NCBI GenBank assembly: GCA_019166125.1
Contig: JAHTBO010000010.1
Location: 62,001-126,000, forward strand
Length of the DNA stretch: 64,000 nt
Direction of reading: 5' to 3'
Source: Alcaligenaceae bacterium CGII-47
GTDB lineage: Bacteria; Pseudomonadota; Gammaproteobacteria; Burkholderiales; Burkholderiaceae_B
The translations under genes were made by a program, and so were the position numbers. The notes beneath the pieces are model-generated. The model did not search any database and had not been told where the DNA came from. It saw only the letters and a list, made by a program, of their open reading frames with translations. Of the stretch, positions 15,901-24,586 are shown piece after piece (position 1 is the first letter of the stretch; every line of letters starts with the position of its first letter).

Positions 15901-17691
15901 ATGCGTACGTGCTATACCGGTGAGGTGTGTAGAACCCATCTCGATCAGACTGTGACCTTGTTCGGTTGGGTTCATCGCCGACGCGACCATGGTGGCGTGA
16001 TCTTCATCGACCTGCGTGATCGCGCGGGCCTGGCGCAGATCGTTGTCGACCCTGATAATGAGCAGGCATTTGCCATCGCCGAGCGCATCCGTAACGAGTA
16101 CTGCGTGCGTATCACGGGATTGGTGCGTCTGCGTCCGCAGGGAACGACCAATGCAGACCTGAAGTCCGGCGAGGTCGAAATTCTGTGCCGCGAGATCGAG
16201 ATCCTGAATGCATCGGTCACCCCCCCCTTCCAGCTCGATGATGATAATTTGTCCGAGACCACGCGCCTGACGCACCGGGTCTTGGATCTGCGCCGCCCCC
16301 AGATGCAAAACAACCTCATGCTGCGCTATCGGGTGACCATGGCGGTACGCCGCTATCTGGACGCGCTGGGGTTCATCGATATCGAGACCCCGACGCTGAC
16401 CAAGAGTACGCCTGAGGGCGCGCGCGACTACCTCGTGCCTTCGCGTGTGAATGCGGGTGAGTTCTTTGCTTTGCCGCAGTCCCCGCAATTATTCAAGCAA
16501 ATGCTGATGGTTGCGGGATTTGATCGCTACTACCAGATTACAAAGTGTTTTCGCGATGAGGATCTGCGCGCTGACCGTCAGCCTGAATTCACGCAGATTG
16601 ATTGCGAGATCTCATTTCTGAATGAGCACGAGATCCGCGACATCTTTGAAGGCATGATCCGTCAGGTCTTTCTAGAGGCAAAGGGCGTCTCGTTGGCCGA
16701 GCCCTTTCCGGTCATGAGTTGGGACGAGGCCATGCGCCGCTTTGGCTCGGATAAACCCGATTTGCGCATTACATTGGAATTTACCGATGTGGCCGATTTG
16801 ATGCGTGAAGTGGATTTCAAGGTGTTTTCCGCACCCGCCAACGATCCTGCCTGCCGTGTGGTGGCCCTGCGTGTGCCCGGTGGGGGCAGCATGCCACGTA
16901 GCGAGATCGACGCCTATACCAAGTTCGTTGCCATTTATGGCGCGCGCGGCCTGGCCTACATCAAGGTCAACGATGCGGCAGCAATCCCGGATGGCTTGCA
17001 GTCTCCCATTGTCAAGAACATCAATACAGAGGCCTTGCGCGCCCTGATCGAGCGCACGGGTGCGCAGAACGGAGATCTGATTTTCTTTGGTGCGGATCGC
17101 ACCAAGATCGTCAATGATGCGATGGGCGCCTTGCGGGTGAAGGTGGGCTTGAGCGAGTTCGGGCGCGAGAATGGCTTGTTTGAGGCAGGCTGGAAGCCCC
17201 TGTGGGTCGTTGATTTTCCGATGTTCGAGTATGACGAGGCCGAAGGCCGCTATTTTGCGGCACATCACCCGTTCACCAGTCCTAAGGATGGTCACGAGGA
17301 TCTTCTTGAAACCGACCCAGGCAAGGCGATTGCCAAGGCCTATGACATGGTGCTTAATGGCTGGGAGATGGGCGGTGGCTCAGAACGTATCCACCAAGCG
17401 GCTGTGCAGACCAAAGTTTTTAAGGCGCTGGGCATCGGTGAAGAAGAGGCCCGAACAAAGTTTGGCTTTTTGCTTGACGCCTTACAATATGGCGCCCCAC
17501 CGCATGGCGGCCTGGCCTTTGGGCTGGATCGGCTGGTGACCATGATGGCTGGTGCGGAATCGATTCGTGACGTGATTGCCTTCCCCAAGACCCAGCGCGC
17601 GCAGTGCCTGCTGACTCAGGCACCTTCGCCGGTCGATGACAAACAATTGCGCGAGCTACATATTCGACTGCGTCAGGTCGAGGCCAAGTAA
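15901..17691 (+). CDS. aspS: Aspartyl-tRNA synthetase, probably non-discriminating (Asp/Asn)
   Basis: A 596-residue class II bacterial-type AspRS with an N-terminal anticodon-binding OB domain, a catalytic core (motif 2 [18 protein letters not shown] about 218-235; motif 3 [13 protein letters not shown] about 538-550) and an inserted GAD domain. In the OB domain the sequence [10 protein letters not shown] has His30, where discriminating enzymes such as that of E. coli have Leu. This His is known from non-discriminating AspRSs that also charge tRNA-Asn, with GatCAB then amidating it. ATG 15901 is used; the adjacent upstream TTG is less likely. Confidence 0.95.
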   Translation: MRTCYTGEVCRTHLDQTVTLFGWVHRRRDHGGVIFIDLRDRAGLAQIVVDPDNEQAFAIAERIRNEYCVRITGLVRLRPQGTTNADLKSGEVEILCREIEILNASVTPPFQLDDDNLSETTRLTHRVLDLRRPQMQNNLMLRYRVTMAVRRYLDALGFIDIETPTLTKSTPEGARDYLVPSRVNAGEFFALPQSPQLFKQMLMVAGFDRYYQITKCFRDEDLRADRQPEFTQIDCEISFLNEHEIRDIFEGMIRQVFLEAKGVSLAEPFPVMSWDEAMRRFGSDKPDLRITLEFTDVADLMREVDFKVFSAPANDPACRVVALRVPGGGSMPRSEIDAYTKFVAIYGARGLAYIKVNDAAAIPDGLQSPIVKNINTEALRALIERTGAQNGDLIFFGADRTKIVNDAMGALRVKVGLSEFGRENGLFEAGWKPLWVVDFPMFEYDEAEGRYFAAHHPFTSPKDGHEDLLETDPGKAIAKAYDMVLNGWEMGGGSERIHQAAVQTKVFKALGIGEEEARTKFGFLLDALQYGAPPHGGLAFGLDRLVTMMAGAESIRDVIAFPKTQRAQCLLTQAPSPVDDKQLRELHIRLRQVEAK

Positions 17692-17700
17692 GGCCGCGAC

Positions 17701-18555
17701 GTGTCTGTCATCCGGGTCGTCAGCTACAACATCCATAAGGGCCGCTCCGCCACGGGCAGCCGGGAGTCGCTGGCAGACCTGCGTTTGGGGCTGTATGGTC
17801 TACGTCCGGATTTATTGTTTTTACAAGAAGTGCAGGGACGTAACCAGCAACGTTTCAGCCTGGATGCGCAGCACGAATCGTTGGCCGCTGCCTTGCATAT
17901 GGAGGCCGCCTACGGGCGCAATGCGGTACAAGACGCGACCGATCATGGCAATGCCCTACTGTCGCGCTATCCTATTCTGCATTTCGAGAATCAGGATATC
18001 TCTGACCATAGGATGGAGCAGCGCGGCCTGCTGCATGGCGTGGTGGACGTTGGAGGGGCGGGCGTGCATTGCATCGTCGTCCATTTGGGGCTGCTGGCCA
18101 AAGGGCGTTCGCGCCAGGTTGCAGCATTGGTCGAGCGCATCAAACGCCTCGTCCCCAGCGACGAACCCCTACTGATCGCGGGGGACTTTAATGACTGGGA
18201 CAATCGCCTGGCACCCTTATTCGTCCAGCAGTTGGGTCTGGTCGAGGTCTTTGCCGCAGCGCCCCAAGGCATGGACGAGATCTATCGTCTGCGGCGCACC
18301 GTCGCGCGTCTGCGTCACTCTATGCCCTGGGGGCAGGGCTTTGGCGCCACGAGGTCCTTGGAGCTGGGCGTGGGCGATCATGCTGCCCGCTTGACGCCGC
18401 CACCGCGCACATTCCCCTCGGCTTTTCCATGGTTTAGGCTCGATAGGATCTATCAACGCGGCTTTGCCGTGCGCCGCGCACGCGTTTTGCACGGTGCCCC
18501 GTGGAAAAAGCTCAGCGATCATGCGCCGCTGATCGCCGAGCTGGAACTGCCTTAG
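17701..18555 (+). CDS. Endonuclease/exonuclease/phosphatase (EEP) family protein
   Basis: A 284-residue EEP-fold phosphoesterase. Active-site motifs in order are VVSYNIHKGRS (about 5-15), FLQEVQG (about 40-46, catalytic Glu), GDFNDWDN (about 161-168) and SDHAPLIAEL (near the end, catalytic Asp-His). No signal peptide is evident. The GTG start lies nine bases after the aspS stop, so it is very likely in the aspS operon. The substrate (nucleic acid, phosphoinositide or other phosphodiester) cannot be told. Confidence 0.85.
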   Translation: MSVIRVVSYNIHKGRSATGSRESLADLRLGLYGLRPDLLFLQEVQGRNQQRFSLDAQHESLAAALHMEAAYGRNAVQDATDHGNALLSRYPILHFENQDISDHRMEQRGLLHGVVDVGGAGVHCIVVHLGLLAKGRSRQVAALVERIKRLVPSDEPLLIAGDFNDWDNRLAPLFVQQLGLVEVFAAAPQGMDEIYRLRRTVARLRHSMPWGQGFGATRSLELGVGDHAARLTPPPRTFPSAFPWFRLDRIYQRGFAVRRARVLHGAPWKKLSDHAPLIAELELP

Positions 18556-18604
18556 ACGCGCTGCCTGGTGTTGGTAAAACAGGCTTAAAATTACGCTCTC
18601 ATTC

Positions 18605-18633
18605 TTGACTTATCTTAATTCCTAGCTTAAAAA
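18605..18633 (+). promoter_or_regulatory. Candidate sigma-70 promoter for the sulfatase gene
   Basis: TTGACT (18605-18610) and TAAAAA (18628-18633) are separated by 17 bases, about 60 bases before the TTG start of the sulfatase. The -35 matches consensus in five of six positions and the -10 is moderate. Confidence 0.4.
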
Positions 18634-18691
18634 CCAGGGGTGAATATAAGAATTTTGCACTAATGGCCTAGGCCGGGGCAGGGGATAAACT

Positions 18692-20917
18692 TTGAATAAG
18701 AAATTACCCGCATTTTTGGCGGTGGCGGGCGTTGTTTTGTTGCTGACAGCGTGTGATAGCGGCAGTGACCGGGCTGCCACTGCGCAGATCGATAAACCCA
18801 ATATTCTGTTCGTTATTATGGATGACGTGGGCATCGATCAGATGAGGTCCTTTGGCTATGGGGGGGTTAATGCACCCAAGATGCCCAATATTGATGCCGT
18901 GGCCGATGCAGGGATTCGTTTTCGTAATACCTGGTCAGAGCCCGAGTGTTCTCCGGCGCGCGCCAGTTTCTTTGTTGGCCGCCACCCAACGCGCACAAAT
19001 ATAAACCAGGCATTGGGCCCCAATGACTTGGCGAATGCGCAGCTCTCGCCCTACGAGACCACCGCACCACAGTTGCTGCGTAAGGCTGGCTACGAGAACG
19101 CAATGTTTGGCAAGTTTCACTTGGCTGGCCCGGAAAACAATCAGGCCGGCTTTTCAACCCCCAGTGTTTTTGGCCTGGATCATTTCTACGGTTGGGTCGG
19201 CGGCCTGCCCGAATCCATTGATACGACCGCGGGTGGGGCGGGCACAGTCGGGGATTATCAATGCGGATTCGTCCCCGGTGCCTTGGTCGCCCGCGGTGCG
19301 GCCAGCGGGGCGTGTTACACGCCAGATGGTCAGTGTACGCATATCGTTGGTTCACCCACTGGGGACGCCGCGGGTCTGACCTGTGTGACCCAAGGGGGTG
19401 TCCTTGATCCGGGCCAGATCTGCAAGGTGCCTAAGCCGGCTAGTGTGGATCTGGATCGCTACAACGCCTACTACGTGTCCCCCCTGGTCATCATTCATGA
19501 CGGTCAGGTCGAGGAAGTGCCAAAGAGCGACCTTAGGGCGCGGGGCTATCGCACCACGATCGAGACCGATGCAGCAATTGCGTGGATTAAATCCCGCTCG
19601 GCGGCCAAGCCCTGGATGGCCACCGTTAGCTACACCTCTGCGCATACGCCTTGGCAAACACCGCCGCGTCGGCTTTTGCCTAGCGGGGGCAGTGGCCTGC
19701 ACAATGGCGCAGACTGCACATCGACTGCGGTCGTCCGGGGGATTCAGAATGACATGACTGAGGCGCTGGATACCGAATTCGGCCGCCTGCTCGTGGAAAC
19801 CGGCCTGGCGACACGCAAGGCGGATGGCACCCTGCACTATGATCCCAAGGCCAGCAATACCGTGATTGTGATCGTTGGCGATAACGGAACCTTGGCGCTT
19901 GCGGTCAAGACCCCGTTTGATGCAAGTCGCGCCAAGGGGACAGCCTACCAGACCGGTGTCTGGGTGCCGCTGATTGTTGCGGGCCCCCAGGTGGCCGATC
20001 CGGGACGGGAAGTCGAGCATATGGTCAGCGGGGTCGATCTCTTTGAGCTATTTGGCGAGCTCGCGGGAATTAATGTCCACCAAGCGGTTCCCCGTCCCCT
20101 GGACTCGGTGGGCTTGAAAGCCTATCTGATGAATGCTGGCCAAGCCAGTCAGCGCAAAACAAATTTTACGATTGGTGGCTTGAATCAGCAGGCCAATGGG
20201 GGGCGTAATGGGCCTTGTGTTATTCCATCCAGCGGCGGTGGGGGGACCTGCACGCAGATTCCCACGACCAAGAAGGTCTGTGAGGATAATATGGGCTTCT
20301 GGTGGGGTGAAGGCCACGGCGACATCACGGCTGAGGTTGGCGCTGGTGGGGCGCCATCCTATCCCACCTGCGCGGCGGTGAATCAGGCGCGGTATGACTT
20401 TAATGCCGCTGCGCGGATGTATGACATCCTGCCCGACGAATCTGTGGGGGTGCGTGACGAACGCTACAAACTGGTGCGCAATACGTTTACGCGGTTCTAC
20501 CCGGTTGGCGCCCCCCCCATTCGCAAAGAGATCGAATATGAGCTCTATGAGATCGATCAGGCCAAGCTTGCTCCCAAGCTCGATGAAGTGGGTGACAGCA
20601 AGATCAACGCTGACGGCACGATTCCGGGCGGTGCCGCCCCCTGGGTTGGGCCTGCTTATGCTGATTTGCGAGATCGCCTGGATCGGATGATGAAGGCCGC
20701 CGTGAAGTGCCCTGGCGACGGCAATATAGATGGGGTGGTGGATGCAGAGGATCTCAAGAATTGGTCGCGTATCAATCGTGATTGGGGGAAGTCTAGCGTT
20801 TATGATTTTGTCGGGCCCTCAGATGGCCCCCCAGATGGGATTACCGATGGGTCGGATGCTGTCGTGATCAACCGGAATCTTCAAGTGAACTGCGAGTATC
20901 CTCCTAGTGTTAACTAA
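18692..20917 (+). CDS. Lipoprotein sulfatase with C-terminal dockerin-like tail
   Basis: A 741-residue type I sulfatase that should hydrolyse sulfate esters. A lipoprotein signal peptide ends in LLLTAC, so Cys21 would be lipidated, and Asp22 is at position +2. The metal-site start NILFVIMDDVG is at about 36-46. CSPAR (Cys86-Arg90) is the formylglycine motif in which Cys86 would be oxidised by an FGE. GKFHLAG and a second metal-site region with VIVGDNGT (about 392-399) follow. Residues about 673-741 form two Ca-loop repeats (GDGNIDGVVDAEDL, SDGPPDGITDGSDAVVI) between two Cys residues, as in type I dockerins. The start is TTG 18692 behind a GGGGA ribosome site. The gene overlaps the FGE gene by 11 bases. 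Substrate unknown. Confidence 0.9.
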   Translation: MNKKLPAFLAVAGVVLLLTACDSGSDRAATAQIDKPNILFVIMDDVGIDQMRSFGYGGVNAPKMPNIDAVADAGIRFRNTWSEPECSPARASFFVGRHPTRTNINQALGPNDLANAQLSPYETTAPQLLRKAGYENAMFGKFHLAGPENNQAGFSTPSVFGLDHFYGWVGGLPESIDTTAGGAGTVGDYQCGFVPGALVARGAASGACYTPDGQCTHIVGSPTGDAAGLTCVTQGGVLDPGQICKVPKPASVDLDRYNAYYVSPLVIIHDGQVEEVPKSDLRARGYRTTIETDAAIAWIKSRSAAKPWMATVSYTSAHTPWQTPPRRLLPSGGSGLHNGADCTSTAVVRGIQNDMTEALDTEFGRLLVETGLATRKADGTLHYDPKASNTVIVIVGDNGTLALAVKTPFDASRAKGTAYQTGVWVPLIVAGPQVADPGREVEHMVSGVDLFELFGELAGINVHQAVPRPLDSVGLKAYLMNAGQASQRKTNFTIGGLNQQANGGRNGPCVIPSSGGGGTCTQIPTTKKVCEDNMGFWWGEGHGDITAEVGAGGAPSYPTCAAVNQARYDFNAAARMYDILPDESVGVRDERYKLVRNTFTRFYPVGAPPIRKEIEYELYEIDQAKLAPKLDEVGDSKINADGTIPGGAAPWVGPAYADLRDRLDRMMKAAVKCPGDGNIDGVVDAEDLKNWSRINRDWGKSSVYDFVGPSDGPPDGITDGSDAVVINRNLQVNCEYPPSVN

Positions 20918-22073
20918 GCTTTTTCGTCGCAGGCGGCTGACGGTGGTGGTGATCGCTGGCGTGCTGCTGGCTGCTGCGGGCGCCACCGCTTGGTACCGGG
21001 CCGGGGCGGTCGTGCCGCCGGCTGCGCCGCTTATTATCATCGGCGATGGGACGGCCGCCACCCCTAAGGATATGGCGTGGATTCCTCCGGGTGTTTTTCA
21101 GATGGGCAGCGACAGCAAGCTTGCCCAGCGTAATGAAAAGCCCGCCTATCCGGTACGGGTCGATGGCTTCTGGATGGATGTGACGCACATCACGAATGAT
21201 CAGTTTGCCGAGTTTGTGCGGCAAACGGCGTATCAGACCACGGCAGAGCTCAAGCCCGATTGGGATACGATCCGTGTGCAGTTACCCCCCGGGATTCCCA
21301 AGCCTTCTGATGAGGTGTTGGTGCCGGGTGCCATGGTGTTCGTTGGGACCAGTGCCCCGGTCAATCTATCTGACTACAGCCAGTGGTGGCGCTACGTACC
21401 CGGGGCGAATTGGCGCCATCCTCAGGGGCCAGGCAGCACCATCGAGGGCATGGGCGAGCACCCTGTGGTGCAGGTCAGCTATGCCGATGTCCAGGCCTAT
21501 GCCCAGTGGGCCGGCAAGCGCATGCCGACCGAGGCCGAGTGGGAATATGCCGCGCGCGGCGGTCTGGAGCAGGCCACGTATGTCTGGGGGGATGAACTGA
21601 TGCCCGATGGCAAACCGATGGCTAATTACTGGGATACGGGTCAAGGGACTTTTCCTGTCGTCAGCCCCCAGGCAGGCGGGGCAGCGGGCACACTGCCCGT
21701 CATGTCTTTTCCGGCTAACGGTTATGGCCTGTATGACATGACAGGTAATGCCTGGCAATGGGTGGCAGATCGTTACCGCGTTGACTATTTTGCTCAGCAG
21801 GCCGTGGCTGCGCGATCACAGCCTATTGATAATCCGCTCGGTCCAGAGCAGTCCTATGACCCCTCCGACCCAGGCGTACCTTCGGATGCCCCTAAGCGCG
21901 TCATCCGCGGCGGCTCGTTCCTGTGCAACGAGAGCTACTGTTTAGCGTACCGCCCTAGCGCACGCCAGGCGGCGGACCCCTATAGCCCCATGTCGCATGT
22001 CGGTTTTCGTCTCGTACAAGACGCGCCACCGCCGTCTGATAAGTTCGTGGCCTTGGCCGCGAGTAGGCATTGA
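20907..22073 (+). CDS. Formylglycine-generating enzyme (FGE/SUMF1 family), membrane-anchored
   Basis: A 388-residue protein with an N-terminal basic segment and one membrane helix (RRRRLTVVVIAGVLLAAAGATAW, about 6-28), then an FGE domain. Family motifs are WIPPGVFQMGSD (about 54-65), PTEAEWEYAARGG (about 209-221), GLYDMTGNAWQWV (about 274-286) and the active-site segment GGSFLCNESYC. Its Cys340/Cys345 pair matches the copper-binding CxxxxC pair of aerobic FGEs, and RQAADPYSPMSHVGFRL ends the domain. Both Cys residues argue for a true catalyst and not just a sulfatase-modifying-factor-like protein. The GTG start overlaps the sulfatase end, so the two are translationally coupled. The catalytic domain is predicted to face the periplasm. 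Confidence 0.9.
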   Translation: MLTKLFRRRRLTVVVIAGVLLAAAGATAWYRAGAVVPPAAPLIIIGDGTAATPKDMAWIPPGVFQMGSDSKLAQRNEKPAYPVRVDGFWMDVTHITNDQFAEFVRQTAYQTTAELKPDWDTIRVQLPPGIPKPSDEVLVPGAMVFVGTSAPVNLSDYSQWWRYVPGANWRHPQGPGSTIEGMGEHPVVQVSYADVQAYAQWAGKRMPTEAEWEYAARGGLEQATYVWGDELMPDGKPMANYWDTGQGTFPVVSPQAGGAAGTLPVMSFPANGYGLYDMTGNAWQWVADRYRVDYFAQQAVAARSQPIDNPLGPEQSYDPSDPGVPSDAPKRVIRGGSFLCNESYCLAYRPSARQAADPYSPMSHVGFRLVQDAPPPSDKFVALAASRH

Positions 22074-22126
22074 TATCCTCGCCGCCTGGGATGTGGATGG
22101 TCTGGCACGTCGAGACAAGGACAGCC

Positions 22127-22765
22127 ATGCTGGCGGCACTGGCATTTGCCTGGGCATTGGCCGTCCCCCTCAGTCTGGCAGCGTGGCGCTTACCGCGTGA
22201 GCTTGATGGGACGCCTGTCGCCCGACCCCTAGACGTGCATCGACGTTATCGGCTTATATTCTGGATTGCTGTACCGCTACTGGCGGCGGGCTGCGTCTGG
22301 CGTTTTGGGGCAACGGGTGCCGCCCTGGCGGCGATTGTTTGCACGCTGGTGTTGCTGACCCTGGCCTGGATCGACGCAGAGACCGGTTATTTACCGGATG
22401 CGCTCACGATGCCCTTGCTGTGGCTGGGCTTGTTGGTGAATCTACAGGGTACCTTTGCCTCGCTGGATCACGCGGTCGTAGGCGCTGTCGCGGGGTATCT
22501 GTTGCTCTGGTGCGTTTATATGGTTTTTTTGCTGCTCACCGGCCGTCAGGCATTGGGCTTTGGTGATCTTAAGCTACTCGCTGCCCTGGGGGCCTGGCTG
22601 GGCTGGATGGCCTTGCCGCGGATGCTGATTGTTGCCGCCCTATTGGGCCTGACTGTGGCCTTGGTGCGCCGGGTATCGGGTAAGCTGGCCCCAGGGCAGG
22701 CGTTTAGTTTTGGGCCCTATTTGGCTGTGGCGGGCGTGATGGGCTTATTGGATCTATTGGATTGA
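22127..22765 (+). CDS. gspO: Prepilin peptidase of the T2SS (GspO), short N-terminus
   Basis: A roughly 212-residue aspartic prepilin peptidase that processes the type II pseudopilins. Both catalytic Asp motifs are present: AWIDAETGYLPD (about 81-92) and GFGDLKLLAALGAWLG (about 144-159). The usual N-terminal region with the two CxxC zinc pairs and the N-methyltransferase loop is missing. ATG 22127 with an AAGGA site is preferred; in-frame ATGs at 22091 and 22097 and a TTG at 22070 would lengthen it but add no Cys pairs. It follows the FGE gene almost directly and heads the T2SS cluster. Confidence 0.85.
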   Translation: MLAALAFAWALAVPLSLAAWRLPRELDGTPVARPLDVHRRYRLIFWIAVPLLAAGCVWRFGATGAALAAIVCTLVLLTLAWIDAETGYLPDALTMPLLWLGLLVNLQGTFASLDHAVVGAVAGYLLLWCVYMVFLLLTGRQALGFGDLKLLAALGAWLGWMALPRMLIVAALLGLTVALVRRVSGKLAPGQAFSFGPYLAVAGVMGLLDLLD

Positions 22766-22781
22766 TAGCGTATGTTGGGGC

Positions 22782-23252
22782 TTAGCGCGGTATATCACGG
22801 GGGTGGACAGGTACAAAGCCGTTGGCCGGCAAGGCTTGGGGCGGGGTGGTGATGTCTTCGATCAGACCATCTTGCTCGATAGAGATCGCGCCTGCATGGA
22901 CTGCCCCGAGCATCACCCCAGGTGCCAGCGTCTGTCCCACGCGATACGCCTGGGGCGGCGCACCGTTGATGGCCAATAGTGCGACACCCTGTGGCCCGGC
23001 TGCAATCAGCCCAATGATCTGTAGCCGCAGTCGGGCACTACCCCCGCCAAACCAGCGGACTAGCGGTTCCAGATCTACGTTGTCAGTGTGCTTGATCGCC
23101 AGGGTCGCTGGCGTGATGGTAGGTGGGGGGGCCAGCAGTATGGCGCCCCATATCCCGATGCCGCAGGCGAACGCCAACATGGCCAGACCCTGGGTCAGGC
23201 GCGGGCCGTGTTGGCGTAGAAATTCCAAGGGCAGCATCAGACTGTTATTCAT
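22782..23252 (-). CDS. gspC: T2SS inner-membrane protein GspC (short, no PDZ)
   Basis: A 156-residue GspC-like protein with one N-terminal membrane helix (GLAMLAFACGIGIWGAILL, about 23-41) and a periplasmic homology-region domain (LRLQIIGLIAAGPQGVALLAINGAPPQAY about 75-103, YRVGQTLAPGVMLGAVH). The HR domain links the inner-membrane platform to the secretin. The C-terminal PDZ or coiled coil of longer GspC proteins is absent. It is transcribed opposite to gspG onward, with about 56 bases between the starts. Start ATG 23252. Confidence 0.82.
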   Translation of the reverse strand: MNNSLMLPLEFLRQHGPRLTQGLAMLAFACGIGIWGAILLAPPPTITPATLAIKHTDNVDLEPLVRWFGGGSARLRLQIIGLIAAGPQGVALLAINGAPPQAYRVGQTLAPGVMLGAVHAGAISIEQDGLIEDITTPPQALPANGFVPVHPRDIPR

Positions 23253-23308
23253 ATAGGCGCATGATACTCCGACCTGCCAAGCGCGCAATCCAACCCATTA
23301 GAGATTCA

Positions 23309-23731
23309 ATGATTCAACACTTATTTTATCGGCCTGCTGCCCAGCGGGGTTTTTCCCTGATCGAAATCATGGTCGTGGTGGTGATCATGGGGGTATTGGC
23401 GGCTCTCATCGTACCCAATGTCATGGATCGGCCCGATCAGGCGCGTGTGATCGCCGCCAGACAGGACGTGGGCGCCATCATGCAGGCCCTCAAGCTCTAC
23501 CGCCTGGATCATGGCCGCTATCCCTCGAACGAGCAGGGCCTGGGTGCGCTTGTCAGCGGCCAGGGCACAGGTTCAGGCTATATGGATCGGATGCCCGTAG
23601 ACCCCTGGGGCACGCCTTATCAGTATTTGAATCCAGGGGTACATGGCGAGATCGATGTGTTTTCCCTGGGGGCTGACCATCAGCCGGGAGGCGAAGGCGT
23701 TGATGCAGACACTGGCTCCTGGACACGCTGA
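23309..23731 (+). CDS. gspG: T2SS major pseudopilin GspG
   Basis: A 140-residue major pseudopilin. The prepilin site is RG/FSLIEIMVVVVIMG, with Glu at +5. A long hydrophobic helix follows, and the C-terminal region carries the GspG pattern (YPSNEQGLGALV, DPWGTPYQYLNPG, FSLGADHQPGGEG). Start ATG 23309 gives a 14-residue leader. It overlaps gspH by 29 bases, so the operon is tightly coupled. Confidence 0.95.
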   Translation: MIQHLFYRPAAQRGFSLIEIMVVVVIMGVLAALIVPNVMDRPDQARVIAARQDVGAIMQALKLYRLDHGRYPSNEQGLGALVSGQGTGSGYMDRMPVDPWGTPYQYLNPGVHGEIDVFSLGADHQPGGEGVDADTGSWTR

Positions 23732-24218
23732 TCGCCAGCGCGGTTTTACGTTGCTCGAGCTGATGGTGGTGCTACTCATCATCGGTATTGCGACAGCGCT
23801 CGCCAGCGTTTCGATGCTGGGCGACTCGCCGGCCAAGGCATTGCGCCAGGATGCCCAGCGCTTGGCGCAGTTGTTTATGATCGCCCAGAACGAAGCCCGG
23901 GCCAGTGCTCGGAATATTGTTTGGCGCCATCATGCCACGGGTTATACGTTTACCCATTTACCTCGACGCTTAAGCCTACCTGCCCATCAGGCGGCGCGTG
24001 CGCGCGCCGCGCCAGCACCTGCCCTGGACCCAAACCGACCCTTACGAGCACGCGACTGGCTGTCGCGCAATCCGGTGATCGTCTCCATCGAGCCAGCTAG
24101 CGATTTGGTGTTTGACATGGATTGGGTGCATGGACCGCTTGCCATTACCTTGGCCTCAGGCGGGCAGACCGTACGTCTGTCACGCATGGGTGACGGCCAT
24201 TTTGTGGTGCTGCCATGA
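23703..24218 (+). CDS. gspH: T2SS minor pseudopilin GspH
   Basis: A 171-residue minor pseudopilin with the cleavage site RG/FTLLELMVVLLIIGI. The leader is short (about 14 residues) and the body has the strand-rich GspH look (GGQTVRLSRMGDGHFVV at the end). A Pro/Ala/Arg-rich insert lies near residues 92-116. It overlaps gspG and shares ATGA with gspI. Confidence 0.88.
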   Translation: MQTLAPGHADRQRGFTLLELMVVLLIIGIATALASVSMLGDSPAKALRQDAQRLAQLFMIAQNEARASARNIVWRHHATGYTFTHLPRRLSLPAHQAARARAAPAPALDPNRPLRARDWLSRNPVIVSIEPASDLVFDMDWVHGPLAITLASGGQTVRLSRMGDGHFVVLP

Positions 24219-24586
24219 CTGCGCTAAGCCGTCAGCATGGATTCACGCTGATTGAAGTGCTCGTCGCGCTGGCGATCGTCGGGGTTGCGCTGGCAGCGAG
24301 CATCCGGGCGCTGGGGGTCGGCGTCATCGGTGTGCAGCAACTAGAAGTGCGCACGCTCGCATTGCATGCTGCCGAGAACCTGCTGGCGGAAATGCGTCTG
24401 CAATCTGTATTCCCAGCGTTGGGAAGTACGCAACACCCTTGTCCGCAGGGCACCTTGGCACTGCGCTGTACACAATCAGTGCAGGCAACACAGAATGTCC
24501 GCTTTCGGCGTGTGACGGTCCGCGTGCGGCTCGATGACGGGCCCGTGCTCGCCGAGCTCGATGCCTTGGCCTCCAGACTGCCATGA
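24215..24586 (+). CDS. gspI: T2SS minor pseudopilin GspI
   Basis: A 123-residue pseudopilin with site HG/FTLIEVLVALAIVGVALA and the GspI-like segment ALHAAENLLAEMRL (about 48-61). Two later Cys residues could form a disulfide. Start and stop codons overlap its neighbours (ATGA on both sides). Confidence 0.92.
   Translation: MTALSRQHGFTLIEVLVALAIVGVALAASIRALGVGVIGVQQLEVRTLALHAAENLLAEMRLQSVFPALGSTQHPCPQGTLALRCTQSVQATQNVRFRRVTVRVRLDDGPVLAELDALASRLP

Noticed and set aside
23500-23840. Separate minus-strand gene opposite gspG/gspH
   Set aside because: Overlaps two clear pseudopilin genes and has no recognisable features.
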